Positions 21,191-34,300 of a stretch of 64,000 nucleotides of DNA are shown piece by piece. Source of the stretch: Paracyclopina nana. Its lineage: Eukaryota > Arthropoda > Copepoda > Cyclopoida > Cyclopettidae. A model generated the notes under the pieces. That model saw only the letters and a list, made by a program, of their open reading frames with translations, was not told the origin of the DNA and made no database searches. The position numbers and the translations under genes were made by a program. The stretch covers positions 6,148,001 to 6,212,000 of the forward strand of contig JAGUCH010000009.1 of NCBI GenBank assembly GCA_019096065.1, written 5' to 3'. Each line of letters opens with the position of its first letter. Position 1 is the first letter of the stretch.

Positions 21191-22318
21191 TAAAGTCAAT
21201 TTTGATGTTTGAATAGGGCCCATAAATATTTGAAAAGTCAGGCTACACTTTGCAAATTTGGCAATTGCAACTTGAGCCATTGAGCTTTCTGCCTTTCAAA
21301 TCCTAACCAATGATTTTTGGGTAATATGCAAATATGTCCTTAAAACTTTTGACTTGTGAACTTTTAAATGAACCAGTTGGATTGTCAAGTTTTATAATTT
21401 TAAATTGAACTTGAACCTTTTTACCAAGTTTTTTAATCTAAAATATTCAAAAACCTTATTAGAATCTTGGATTTTCCTGGATACTGCATAAAAAAGATAA
21501 TTAACTTTTTTAGAATTTGGCTTCATTTTTTTTCCTGCACTTATTCATAATTCAGGCATAATTGCAGCATTTGTCGCAATCCTATCATAATGCAGCTTGT
21601 TCAGTTCTAAAAAATCAAACCACATTCAGACATTAACATAATACCCAGCTATTTTTAGCGTTGCTCTGGTGATCACCAATTCATTTCTCACCAACACTTC
21701 AAGTTCAGTTCAAGTGTGATATGACTACTTATCAGGTGAGAAAGTAATTTGCTAAAGTTTGCTTCATCTATTTTGAATATAATTTCCCCCAAATTTACTG
21801 AATATACTGAAGAATATGAATCTTTTAATTTTTGTAAAATACATTTTTGTTTACACTAAATTATTATTATTAACTAGTAATTAGAAATTAACTAGACAGT
21901 AATTATGAACAATACATATCTAGTTTTATTTGAGATTAAAAATTACTGGAATTGTGAACTTGATTTTAATAGAAAAATTGCTGGCAAGAAAGTAGATAAA
22001 CATGTAACACCTCATTTCATGCACATAGTGTGTTGCTCCTTATCAATATGGCAGCCTTCATCAAAAGCTCCTAGATAACACCTTTATGGGCTGCATTTTT
22101 AGTGAGAAAAGTATCCTCAGCTAAATTGATGAGCAACAGTTGGAAAAATCACAATATTGTCAGGTCTGATTGATTGATTTACTGCTGTCACAAAATTGAC
22201 CAAAATGGTATGATAACAGAACACACATGCACATCTGTTTGTGTGTGCAAAACAAGCAGATTTCACCTTTTTACACCATTATTATTAGCAGGATTCTACT
22301 GAAGTCAGGTGGCAAAAC
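21191..22318. other. Intergenic between receptor copies and the GT8 gene
   Basis: AT-rich; no exon, repeat array or clear promoter element recognised. The GT8 promoter should lie in the right part. Confidence 0.4.
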
Positions 22319-23789
22319 ATGAAAAGAAGGCTGTTTTATGTTTTGGGACTCTTGCTTTTCTGCTTGCTGGCCTGGCTACACACTCTCAGATTCAACCATC
22401 AAAAGGTGTTTGAAGAAAGTGTGATTGTCAACATTACCAACCAACAGCACATTGGAGCTGATGACATCAAGGACAGTAAAATGTCATCACAATACAAGTA
22501 TGTGACCAATGGTGCCAATATCAATTGTAAAAAAACTTGTTTGGACACGTCAACTCCAAGCGAAAGCAAGTTTGCGTATGTGTGGTATGCGACAAATCAT
22601 GACTATTTGTGCTCAGCTTTAGTGGCCATGAAACAGTTGCAAACACTGCGCAAATCTCAGCTGAAAAGGTATTATTAACGCTTTATTGACGTAACTGGAA
22701 AAAGAAATTTTGAGTCAGTGACTAAAACTGAAAGCAAATTGGAAGGCTACCAAGTAAACCTGATTGCTTTTGCGTTTGATTTCAAAATGTTGGCTTGCCA
22801 AAAAATTGCTTTCAATATTAAAACAAAGTAATTTCAGCGTGATCCAAGTGGACTACGTTTTGATCTATCGTGGTGACAAAAGGGACAAATTACTCAATGC
22901 CTGGGTTGTCGAGGGTGGACTTGTTGAAATTGCCAAAGAGCTGCCCAATTACTTGGAAGACAATTACTACAAATTTTGCTTGCACAAATTCGATGTCTTC
23001 AAGCTGACCAAATACACTCAAGTAGTGTTTATGGATAGCGATGCTTTTGCGCTACAAAGTCTGGACATTTTGTTCCATCTGAAATTCCCTGAGAATACTT
23101 CGATTGCGGCACCACAAGGGTATTGGTTTCCAAATGAGGGATTCATCAAGTCAAGGTCACCCAAAGAGTGCTTTTTTGAAGGTGACCTATAATATTTCTT
23201 TTTTCCGCCATTGAAAACAATTTTTTGGCCAACCAACATTTCCAAAACAAATCTCAACACAATTAGATTCATTTGTGCTCCTTCCAATTTGCTTTCAGTT
23301 CTCATCACTGACGCCAAATTTCTTTTTTACTTAGACAAAGACGGCTTTCGATTGAGCGAGAAGAAGCCAGAACTTCCTTTTCCTGTGATATCGAGCATTC
23401 TTCTGGTGGTGAAACCAAGTGACAAATTGTACCAATCTGTGGCACCGTATTTTGGCAAATGGATTTTGGACGACAAGGGCAAACCACAGCGACAATTGTT
23501 TGACATGGACATCATCAACAGGAAATTTTCCTGCCATGGCAAAATTGTTGTGTTGCCCAAACATTTTGGAACTTTGAATGCTGAATACATGGACAGTGAG
23601 AATCTGAGCAGGCGATTTGGCAGGTGCAAAAACATAACTCAGGTGCATTTGATGCACTTCAGTGCCCAAGGCAAGCCTTGGACTCAAATCACCTCATTGG
23701 ACAGGCAGAAATATGTGCTCAGATATGCAAGGGAAGCAAGACCTTTTGTGCAAAAATGGTTTGATTTGCAAAACCAAATGTGCCACTAA
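22319..23789 (+). CDS. Glycosyltransferase family 8 (glycogenin-like), type II Golgi membrane enzyme
   Basis: Exons 22319-22668, 22838-23181 and 23299-23789 join in frame (phases 2 and 1) to 394 residues. A short basic N-terminus (MKRR) precedes a hydrophobic anchor at residues 5-22 (LFYVLGLLLFCLLAWL), the layout of a type II Golgi glycosyltransferase. The catalytic core begins with FAYVWYATNHDYLCSALVA, continues to VVFMDSDAFAL, whose Asp183-Ser-Asp185 is the metal-binding DxD motif, and ends with HFSAQGKPW, the GT8 His/Lys motif. Family members transfer sugars from UDP donors with retention. The closest layout is eukaryotic glycogenin-like or GlcNAc-transferase-type GT8 proteins; the substrate cannot be told. 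AATAAA is at 23794-23799. Intron 1 carries a fragment of the CTGAAA-hairpin repeat (near 22725). Confidence 0.87.
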
Positions 23790-23861
23790 CTCAAATAAAC
23801 AAATGCTATTTTTTCTAGACATGTTACTTTTTGTTTTTAAGGCTCAATAAGAGGTGCATAA

Positions 23862-23900
23862 CCGAGTGGAAATTTGCCCGGACGAGCGTAGCGAGGGCTT
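23862..23900 (-). repeat. Copy of the CCTCGCTA motif
   Basis: CCGAGTGGAAATTTGCCCGG followed by ACGAGCGTAGCGAGG on the plus strand; the unit in reverse orientation just past the GT8 poly(A) signal. Confidence 0.55.
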
Positions 23901-24239
23901 CAACACTCTGAAGCTAAATGTGTCGTGGTAAAATGAAAAAGCAAAAGACTTTCCTCGGACTTTTGCCAATTCCACACCTTTCTTGCTCTGAAAAAATTCC
24001 CACGGGGGGAAATGTTAGCCTATGCTTTACAAGATTAAACTGAAATGTTATTTTGATTTTGGTGTGTTCTTTGAAATTTTCGCCCATCTGCTTTGCAAAC
24101 TTTGGAGATGAGGCTGAAGGGTTCAGTTGATGGTCCTTTTGATTCAAATTGTGAAAGTTTCACCTTTCCCCCATAATGAAAGGCGAAGCAGATCATCAGC
24201 ATAAAGTGGACATTGAGGGGCGCGCAACTAAGATCGACC

Positions 24240-25085
24240 ACTGAAAAATTAGTTTCTAAGTACAAACCTAGTTTCTAAGTACATGCCTAGTTTCTATGTA
24301 CATACCTAGTTTCTAGGCACAAACCTAGTTTCTAAGTACAAACCTAGCTTCTTTGTTCAAACCTAATTTCTATGTTCTAACTTAGGCTCTATGTACAAAC
24401 CTGATTTCTAAGTTCTCATCTAGTTTTTTAAGTTCAACCCAAGTTTCTAAGTTCTGACCAAAACTCTAAGTATGTACAAACCTATTTTCTAAGTTCAAAC
24501 TTGTTGCCTAAAAAACTAATTCAAAATAAAACTACTTTCTCAAGAGAAAACTAGCTTCTCGAGAGAAAACTAGTTTCTCAAGAGAAAACTAATTTCTTAA
24601 AAGCAAACTATTATTTAAAAACTAATTGTTTAACAGAAAACTAATTTAAAAGAAAACTTGTTACTTAAGGGAAAACTAGTTTCTTAAGAGAAAACTAGTT
24701 TCTTAAGAGAAAACTAGTTTCTTAAGAGAAAACTAGTTTCTTAAGAGAAAACTAGTTTCTTAAGAGAAAACTAGTTTCTTAAGAGAAAACTAGTTTCTTA
24801 AGAGAAAACTAGTTTCTTAAGAGAAAACTAGTTTCTTAAGAGAAAACTAGTTTCTTAAGAGAAAACTAGTTTCTTAAGAGAAAACTAGTTTCTTTAGAGA
24901 AAACTAGTTTCTTAAGAGAAAACTAGTTTCTTTGAAGAAAACTAGTTTCTTTGAAGAACACTATTTTTAAAGAGAAAACTAGTTTCTTAAGCAAAAACTT
25001 TGAAATTGCAATGTTCAAAAGAAAACTGACTTAAAAGAAAACTTGGTTCGTAAGAGAAAACTAGTTTTTTAAGTGAAGCCTAGTT
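24240..25085. repeat. Minisatellite, 19 bp unit (AAAACTAGTTTCTTAAGAG)
   Basis: Two adjoining blocks share the core CTAGTTTCT. From 24240 to 24520 the unit is CTAGTTTCTAAGTACAAAC; from 24530 to 25085 it is AAAACTAGTTTCTTAAGAG. About a dozen consecutive units near 24660-24900 are almost identical, so this part expanded recently. CTTAAG and ACTAGT palindromes recur every 19 bp. Confidence 0.95.
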
Positions 25086-25399
25086 TCAAGAGTTTCGCAA
25101 ATTGAAGTTTTTAAAATTGTACTTTCAGCTCTGTCTCTCCTAGTTAGTCTCGTTGATCATGTTCTACAAATCAGCTGAGGGTTAAAGATGCACAGTGGGC
25201 AGCAGCCAAGAAGATTTTGGCCCACCTTGGGCAACATTGTTAGTTAGTAGCAAGAAGAAAGTTGAATTTCGAAAGCTTGCAGCAACAGCTTACTACTTTC
25301 TTGCCTGTGTGCAAACTTAAACGTGGACAGTTTCCGGCTTTTACCTGACAACAATCATGGCTACTTTTGCGGACTGAAAAAGAGGAAAAAAAAGCAAAT

Positions 25400-28300
25400 A
25401 TGCTGCTGCAAACTTGCATCAGTTGCCTCCAATGGCAGCGGCTCATTGTGATCTCATTGGCAGTCATCTGGCTGTCAAATTCCATAAGTGTTCAGGCAGA
25501 TGGTAAAACAGGTAATTTCGGCCTTTTTTTCGAGAGCTTCCAAAAAAAAGAGCTAGCTAAAATTAGACCTTCACAGTCTTTAAAGATATTTTTCTTTAAT
25601 TTTGCATTTTTTAATGAGTGGCAAGTTTATAGAGCTAAAAAGTGAATTCTTACCTTATTTAAGAATCAAGAAAAAAATGTCTCAGTTTTTCGTTTTTCTG
25701 CGAGAAATTAGTTGCACTGATTTAAGTTTCGTCGATCACAACTTCACGCGCCGCGCGCACAAAAAAGTAAACAAAAAACAAAACAAAGTTTCGCGGAAAT
25801 TGGAGAGGAAGTCGCGCGCGCAACCTCTCTCAATAAATCTGTTTTTTCCTCATTTCTTTCCACAAAGCCTGTTAACTTTCATCCAAATATTTGCTTTCTT
25901 ATGATAAAAGTATTAGGCTTTTTTAGTATTTTTTTCAAAAAAATGCGTTTTAAGTATTTTTCAAAAAATGATTTTTTAGTTTTTTTCAAAAAAATGCGTT
26001 TTAAGTATTTTTCTAAAAATGCTATTTTTAGTTTTTTTCAAAAAATGATTTTTTTGTATTTTTCAAAAAATGCTATTTTTAGTACTTTTCAAAAAATGCG
26101 TTTTATTTTTGGCATTAAAAAAATCGGGTTTTTTTGTTGTTGTTTTTCAAGGTTGTCAGCTGATCGGGCCAGGAACTTGCAGAGGCCCGAAATGGAGCGA
26201 CGATGAAGATTGGCCCCAAACTGCGGACTCTGGCAAAACTCAAGAGGAATGCTGTCAGCTGTGCCAAAAGACCAAAGGCTGTACGGCTTTCAGCCTTGGA
26301 AAAGGCCAAAAAGCAAAGAAGCAATGCACCCTCTTCAACCATCAAGATGTTAAGCCGGCCTCATCTTTGGGTGGAGAATGCTTCAAAATCCTCGGTGAGA
26401 CTTTGACCCAAAAACCTTTTATTTTTTTTGCCAAAATTAATTCACTAAAAATTGTGGATTTTTTTTAAAAAAGGTCATTTTTATTAAGATTTTTGGGATT
26501 TTTTCATTGGCTTTGAGTTAATTCAGTTTTGAAAATATGATTTATTTTAGGAAGGGCTAAATTGGGCTAATATTGGAAAGGGCAAATTTGGGCCAACTAT
26601 TTTGGTAAGAGCTATTGGGGTTCCTCTTTTGGTTGGGCCTGTTTAGGGCTAATTTTGTAAAGGCTAAAATCGGGCTAGTTTTTGAAAAAATCAGTTAAGG
26701 TTTTTTTGGAAGGGGCTACATTGGCCTCATTTTGGAAAGGGCAATTTTGGGCCAACTATTTTGGTAAGAGCTATTAACGTTACTCTTTTGGTTGGGCCTT
26801 TATAGGGCTAATTTTGTAAAGGGCAAAATCGGGTTAGGTTTTGAAAAGAGTTTGTAAGGTTAATTTTTTGGTAGGGGCAAAATTGGGCTCATTTCGAAAG
26901 GGGCAAATTTGGGCCTTTTTTGGTTTTTTTTTGCAAGGTCTAAATAGGGCTGTGTAAGGGCAATTAAGGGCTGTCTAAGGTTCTTTTTTGGGTTATTTCC
27001 GGCTACATGGAAAGGGCAAGTTTGGGCTCATTTACAAACAATGTTTTTGTTACTCTTTTTTCTTTTTTGCAAAAACTTTTTGGTAGGGTCTAAATAGGCT
27101 ATTTTAAGTGCGGGCAATTAAGGGCTGTCCAGGGTTCTTTTTAGGGCAATTTTGGGCTTTATGGAAAGGGCAAGTTTGGGCTAATTTGCAAACAACTTTT
27201 TTTCCTTCTTTTTGCCATCCAAAACAGCATTTCATAGATTCTTTTGACTCCGAATTCCATTGAGGAAATATTTGGCATGTTTCATGGGACGCAAAAAAGT
27301 TTGAACCATGAAGAAAAAAGCCCTTCAAAAATCCAAAGAATTCAAGGTAGTCAAAAAAAGCTTCTAATATTTGCATACATTGAGAGCACAGCAGCCAAAA
27401 GATAAATCTGGAATTTGCACACTTGCACTCAGCTTCAGCAAAGGGAAAGCTTGACATTTTGGCACGAGCGGGTTGCTAATGACGTCATTGAAAGTAGCAA
27501 CAAGTTCCAAAAAAGTCAACGGTAAGCTTTTTTTTAAAAAAAAAGTTGGCAACTTGCAGCTCATTCTCAGCCCAGAACTTGAGCAAGAATGAAGCTACTG
27601 AAATTGAGGTAAAAAAAAATTAATCGAGCTTCAAATTATTTTTGAAGTGCATTCAATACCCAAAAATAGCCCAAATTTGCCCGAAAAAGACATTACTGGC
27701 TAAATATACAGCCAATTTAAACTTTCGTTTGAACCTTGTTTTTTACTTTAGTTATTTTTAGCTTGGATTTAAAGAGTAATATTAATCAAAAATAGCCAAA
27801 AATAGCCCGAAATAGCCCCACAATTCCAGTATTACTTTAATTAAGATAAAACTGGGAGCTGTTGCATATTATGTTATATTTAACCTAAGTCTAAAGGCCA
27901 AAAAGGTATGAAAAGGCCATAAAAGGCCAAAAAAGACCAAAAAGGCATTAAAAGTCAAAAAAGACATATAAGGCCTAAAAGGCCAAAAAGGTCAGAAAAG
28001 ACCAAAATGGCATCAAGGCCAAAAAAGGCCAAAAAGGCCATAATGGCCAAGAAAGGCCATAATGGCCAAGAAAGGCCATAATGGCCAAGAAAGGCCATAA
28101 AGGACAAATTAAGAAGTTTTTGTAATTATTAAAGAATAAGCATACTAATTTGTTTATTGTTCATCAACTTAATTAACATTAAATGAATGTGTAACAATTT
28201 GGAATATTTGTGATGTCTGCTTTTTTTGTTCACTTTTTTCATACAAAAATAGACTCCATAAGAGAAGATGATGAGGAAGAGGACGAGGAGGAATCTTCAC

Positions 28301-31300
28301 CAAAGGCCAAAAAGGCCAAAAAGAGGCTGAAGAAGATTTTGGATGCTGCCAAGAGTAGTGGTGAAGCCAATATTGGCAGAAGGGATCCGGTTGAAGAGAA
28401 GAAGGCAAAAATAAATGCCAATAAGAGAGACGTAAATGCGCAAAGAATTGCGAGAATCAGGAAAAATGGCCAAGAAAATGACAGTGAGGAAAAAAACAAA
28501 AACACAACAAATAACCTAAACAATGAAACAAAGCAGCATAGTGAGTTGCCATTATAATATTACTCATATTAGATTAATTTTAAAGGTTTCATTTTAATTA
28601 GAATTCTGTTTTATTTTCAGGCCCTGGGAGAGCAAGTCAAGGTGGGAAGGAAGAGGTGAAGCCAAATGCTGACAAGGTCAGTAAAAACAAGGTTCAACCA
28701 GAAGAGCCCAAATCTCAGCAAAAACTTGAGAAAAAGGAAAAGAAGCCTCATGATAACCTAGAGAAAAAGGAAAAGAAGCCTCATGATAACCTAGAGAAAA
28801 AGGAAAAGAAACCTCATGATAACCTAGAGAAAAAGGAAAAGAAACCTCATGATAACCTAGAGAAAAAGGAAAAGAAACCAAATGATAACCTAGAGAAAAA
28901 GGAAAAGAAGGAGGATAAAAAGGAAAAGAGCGAAGAGAAAAAGGAAAAGAGCAAAGAGAAAGAGGAGACAAAGGAAAAGAAAGAAGAGAAAAAGGAAAAG
29001 AAGGAGGAGAAAAAGGAAAAGAAGGAAGATATTAAGGGGAAATATCAGGATAATAAGGAAAAGAAGCAAGAAGAGCCTAAAGTTGAGAAGCAAGAAAAGA
29101 AAGAAGAAAGGAAAAAGGAGAAAAAGGAAAAGGAAGCTGATGAAGGGAAAAAATCAAGGACCAAGAGAGAAAGCGAAAAGTCTGATCAAAAAGCACCTGC
29201 CCAAGGTGCTGATAAGATCAAGAAGCCAAAAGCAGCTGAAAAGCCAAAGCTATGTAAGTAATGACATTCCAGTCGCTTTCTAGCAAGGTACTACACGAAA
29301 TTCTTATCTCCTAACTGAAGCTACTTTGGGTATTAGCATATTATAATTCCTACTAGTTCATCTATAATAGAGAAAAGGAATCACTAAGAAAAATCAACGC
29401 ACTTTTGAATGATTCCCAATTGTCTTCCTTCCAATTTACTTTCAGTTCACAAAGCTGAAATTAGTTCCAACTGTAAATTATTGCTGCACACCCAGATTTT
29501 TCTTTCTGTATCGTCATTTATCAGGATATAAAATATCTTCAATATACTGAAGTAAGTTTGCTTTTCTCCCAGATGATGGAAAGCTGCTTGTCAAAATCGG
29601 TGATGGAGGCTGTCGAGGTCCTGAGTGGAGCAAAAAAGGCTGCCCCAAGTTCATTGGCAGAGTCAGCTTGGATGCATGTGCTCAGGAGTGCAGGCAAAGC
29701 AGCTATTGCACTGCGTTCCATGTGCTCAAGTACGACAGCAAGGCGCAAACTTTTGAATGCCTCATTTTTGGACACAAAGAGGTTGTGGCTGTCAAGACTC
29801 TCGGTGGAACTTGCTACACCCTCCAATCTCCGGAAGAGCTGGAAGATGATGAAGATGACGAAGAAGACACTCATTCAGGTACATTAAAACATTTTTGGAC
29901 ATGTCATGTTAACCAATCAACGCACTTTTGAATGAGTTTCAATTGGAATCTTGCCATTTTGGATTCAGTCCACCAAACTGAAATTGATTCCAAGTGTTAA
30001 ATTTGGCTGCACGCTAAGATTTTTTTTCTTTGCGTTGATGCTACATCGTCAATGTTTTGCATGGAGGCTCGTAATTTGATTTAGGCCACCTTTTTCTGTC
30101 CTGATGCAAAGTTTTTTCAACTTGAGGCCAAAACATTTTTGTTGCGCTTAAAAATTGTAAAAGTTGCATTTGACATAATTCCTTTGCCTATTGTGGTCAA
30201 ATGTGTACTTTCTCTATTTTACCATATTACTTACAGTGGCATGCCTAAGGTCATTTGGAAGAAAGGTTAGGAATCATGTTTTCAAGCCAATGCCCAAAAT
30301 GCATTTTTCATTATTTACCCTGGCCACAAGAAATAGGATGGCTTTTGCACACCACAGCCTTTCTTTGCTGTGATCTGATTGGCTTTTTGATTAATGGCCT
30401 TTGAGGTTGGAGCACCTTTTTCTGAAAATGCAGCCTCGGATTTCTTACCATCATTCCTTTCCTTTCTTATAAAAAGTTAGCGTACTTTAACAACATTAGA
30501 GGCAAATAAAGATGTTAAGCAATGTTTTACACTTGGGATTGATTTCAGTGCTCTGAACTGAAAGCAAAATGAAAAGATGACAATCGAAACCCTAACAAAA
30601 GTATGTTGATTGCGATGCATGATTTGGGCAAAAAATCATGCGTGTACAGCCATTTCGGCCAATTTGGCCGTGCAGCCAGCCAAGAAGAAGCGCCACCTGG
30701 TGCCTTAAATAGTCCCTAATTTTATTATTATTGCAGTTGGTCCAGTTCGAATGGTTGAAATTGGCACCGGTGGCCTTTGCCGAGGCCACGGTTGGGCCTT
30801 TGACAAATGGCCCATTGATAAAGGCCTGACAACTGCTCAAGAGTGCGCGGACTTTTGTGCGCGCAAAAAAGGCTGCACAGCCTTTGACCTGTCCAACAAG
30901 TCTGGCAAGAAATTCTCCTGTTTTCTCTACGGTCACAAGGATGTGGAGCCCGCCAAGGCCTTGAAGGGCAACTGCTACACCTACTTTGGCAACCTCCACA
31001 CTGAAGATCTCGCCAATGAAGAAGTCCTTGATGAAATTGAGGACCAAGAGGATGAACTGGACCAGAAGGATCCCGCCAAGTTCCAATGGATAGGTAAGTT
31101 GATTACTTGAGAACGTCTGACCGGGACTCGAGCCAAGGATCTTAGCACTTGAGTTCAGAGCCTAAACAATAGTGCCACAAAACGCCAAGTTAAATTGGAG
31201 AGGTAATTTGATTAGTTGAGAACAAGTCTGACCGAGGCTCGAACCTGGGATCCTTGCACTTGAGCTCAGAGCCTGAACAATTGAGCCGCAAAAATGTTCA

Positions 31301-34300
31301 AATATCTTATTTTAAACATTATTTATATTTTTTCAAAATAGGCAAAGGAGCTTGCAGGGGGCCTAATTGGCAATTTGGCAAGTGGCCAGTTGACAAGGGG
31401 ACAAAGACGAGACAGAAATGCGCCAATTGCTGCAAAAAAAGGCCAGGGTGTGTGGCCTTCGACTTGACCCCAGTGGACAAGGCTGGGGATAAGACGGACG
31501 CGGCCAAGGGCGAACTGCAGTGTATTTTGTACGGACATGCCGAGGTCATTCCGGCCTCTGCAGTTCCAGGAAATTGCTATAGCCTTATTGGAGCCATACC
31601 CATAGAAGAAGGCCACTCCGAGAGCCATGGTGAAAAGGCCAAAAGGCCGATAATTGATGATGGAAGCCTTGATAAACTGACTGCAAAAGGTAAATTGTTG
31701 GAAGTGCACTCCATATATACTTTGTATCCGTGCTTTTTGACCCTCCTTATTTGCCCTTTGAATTTGCCCTTTTTGTTTTAGTTTGCCCTTTTTAGTTAGT
31801 TTCCCCTTTTTAGTTGGTTTGCCCTTTTACTAAAATTGCCTTTTTTAATTTAGTTTGCCCTTTGAATTTGTTTAGCTTTTTTTATTTAGAACTGCCTTTG
31901 AAATTACTTGGCCCTTTTTCACCCTTTAAATCTAAAACTCAGCTTAAAACTTGAATATTTTGCCCTTTAACCATTTGCCCTGTAATGTGACATTTGCGCC
32001 TATTCCATTTACCCTTATAAAATTTGCCCTGCTTACTAATTACTTATTTTTATCTGTTGCCCTTTTACCATTTGCCCTTGGATATGTCAGCCCTTAAGCA
32101 ATTTGCCCATAATTTCATCAGTTGCCCTTGAACAATATTCTGAGGGCAAAATCAAATTCAAAATTAGATAATTTTAAATAGTTGCCCTAATTAAAAGAGA
32201 AGGCAAAACTGATCAATTGGGCAAGAGTGCAAAATAATGGGAAGGGCAAAATTCAAGGGTCAATTGTCCTGTAACCAAATGTATAAAGCAAATCTTATGT
32301 GTTTCAGCACCTGATTTCACCCTGGTTGGAAAAGGCCTTTGCCGGGGCAAAGGCTGGCAAATTGAGGGCCTTTGGCCCAAAGACGAAGGCATCGAGACTT
32401 TTGACCGGTGCGCGCTCCAATGCAAAAAGGACGAAGCGTGCACGGCCTTTGATGTGTCCCCAAGTGAGAAAAAGCAAATGTTCTATTGCCACCATTTTGG
32501 ACATGACAAAGTCACAGCTACAAATGCTGTCAGCCTTAGGGGACGCTGCTACAGGATGAAAGGCCGCAAGGCCATCAGGAATGCAAGGCCAAAGCCCACG
32601 TTCGAAAAGGCCAGCAATGGCGGCGGCGCAGACCACAAATTCCTCGGAAAAGGTATACAAAAGCGCCACCTGTTGAGCGTTTCTCGAGTCAACTACTTCG
32701 AAAAACAATGGCGCACCCTATAACAGTTTATGTCCATTGTGTTGGAAAATGTGTTAAAATTTGGCAGACATTCATGGAAAGCTGAGCTTTCCAGCTTTCC
32801 ATTGGCTTGCATCAGGTTTTGTTTCGTTTATCTTTTTAAGTCATTGAAAAACCTGATTAATGGGAAACTAAATTGAAACATTATTTACATGAAAACATAC
32901 AGCATTTTAAATTATGTTATAAATACTTAATCATTAAATTGATACACGCTTCTATGTATTTAAGAACTAAACATGAAATGAGTTATTGACAAAACCGAAT
33001 GCAAGCCCTTGGAAAGCTCGAAAGATCAGCTTTCCATGCTCTTCGGATTGATTTACAAAGGTTTTCGAACGCTTTAAGCATAAACTTATGGAGGGTGCGT
33101 CATTGTTTTTTTTTTTTTTTTGGATTAGACTCTAAAATCCGTCTGTTGTTAGGAATGTGTCGTGGTCAAGGCTGGCAGAATGAGCCTTGGCCTCTAATCA
33201 TGAAAAATAGGACCAGCGAGCAAGGCTGTTCGGCGGCGTGCAAGAAAAACAAAGGCTGCACGGCCTTTGAAATTGGCCCTCCTCAAAAGAAGGACAAATT
33301 CACTTGCAGCCTTTACGGCCATGATGATGTTCAAGTGGCCGACTCGTTGACCTTGAAGGCCGGAAACAGGAGATGCTTTCGAATGCCTGGGAGGATGTCG
33401 ATTGTGGTGAGTCCGAAAAAGGCCATCAAGGCCACGATCAAGTCCGTCATCCCCACCAGCATGGACTCTACAGAAGTGATCGATTTGGGCAGTGGCCTTT
33501 GCCGCGGGCCGAAATGGCAGAAGAACGGCTGGCCGAAGGACGAAGGCCTGGAGACCTTTGAGGCCTGCTTCAAGGAGTGCAAAAAGGCCGAAGCTTGCAC
33601 GGCCTTTGACCTCACTCCAACTGAGGTGAGGGACAAATTTCGATGCTACCTATTCGGCCACAACGAAGTTGTTCCGGCCACAAGTACCTCGTTTTCGGCC
33701 AGCAACTGCTACAAAATGGCCGGCCGAAAGGCCATTCCAGGTGCACGGCCGGCCAAGGCCGAGATGAAAAAGGTCAAAAAGGGCCCTTCAAAGCCCTATG
33801 CGATGCTCGGCCGAGGCCTTTGCCGCGGGCCGAATTGGCAGGCCGGAAGCTGGCCGAAAGATGAAGGCTTCGAAACTTTGGCGGATTGTGCGAAAGAGTG
33901 CGAAAAAAGGCCGGGATGCACGGCCTTTGATTTGACGCCAAATGCAATGATGGCCAATGAGGCCAAGCAGCGTTGCATTCTTTTTGGCCACGGCCAAATT
34001 GAGTTGGCCGATGCAACAAGTTTGCTTAGTAGCAAATGCTACCGAATGCTGGGAAGGTCGGCCGGCCTTCATACTGAGGCCAAGGCCAAAGTGCCAAAAT
34101 CGACTGGGCAGGGCTACGACGATTTGGGCCCTGGCCTTTGCAGGGGCCCAAATTGGCAGGACGATATTTGGCCCAAATTGCTTGGCCTTCAAACCTTGCA
34201 AGATTGCTATGGCGAGTGCAAAAAGGAAAAAGGCTGCACGGCCTTTGACCTGAGCCCCTCAGCCGCAGATCCAAAGGCCAAGAAATACAGCTGTGTCCTC

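Noticed and set aside
28239-29093. Phe/Leu/Ser-rich minus-strand frames that mimic membrane proteins
   Set aside because: They are antisense to Lys/Glu-rich exons 3 and 4 of the sarcalumenin-like gene.
31106-31295. Candidate tRNA genes
   Set aside because: A- and B-box-like sequences are present but a complete acceptor stem and cloverleaf could not be drawn, so they are listed as SINE heads.
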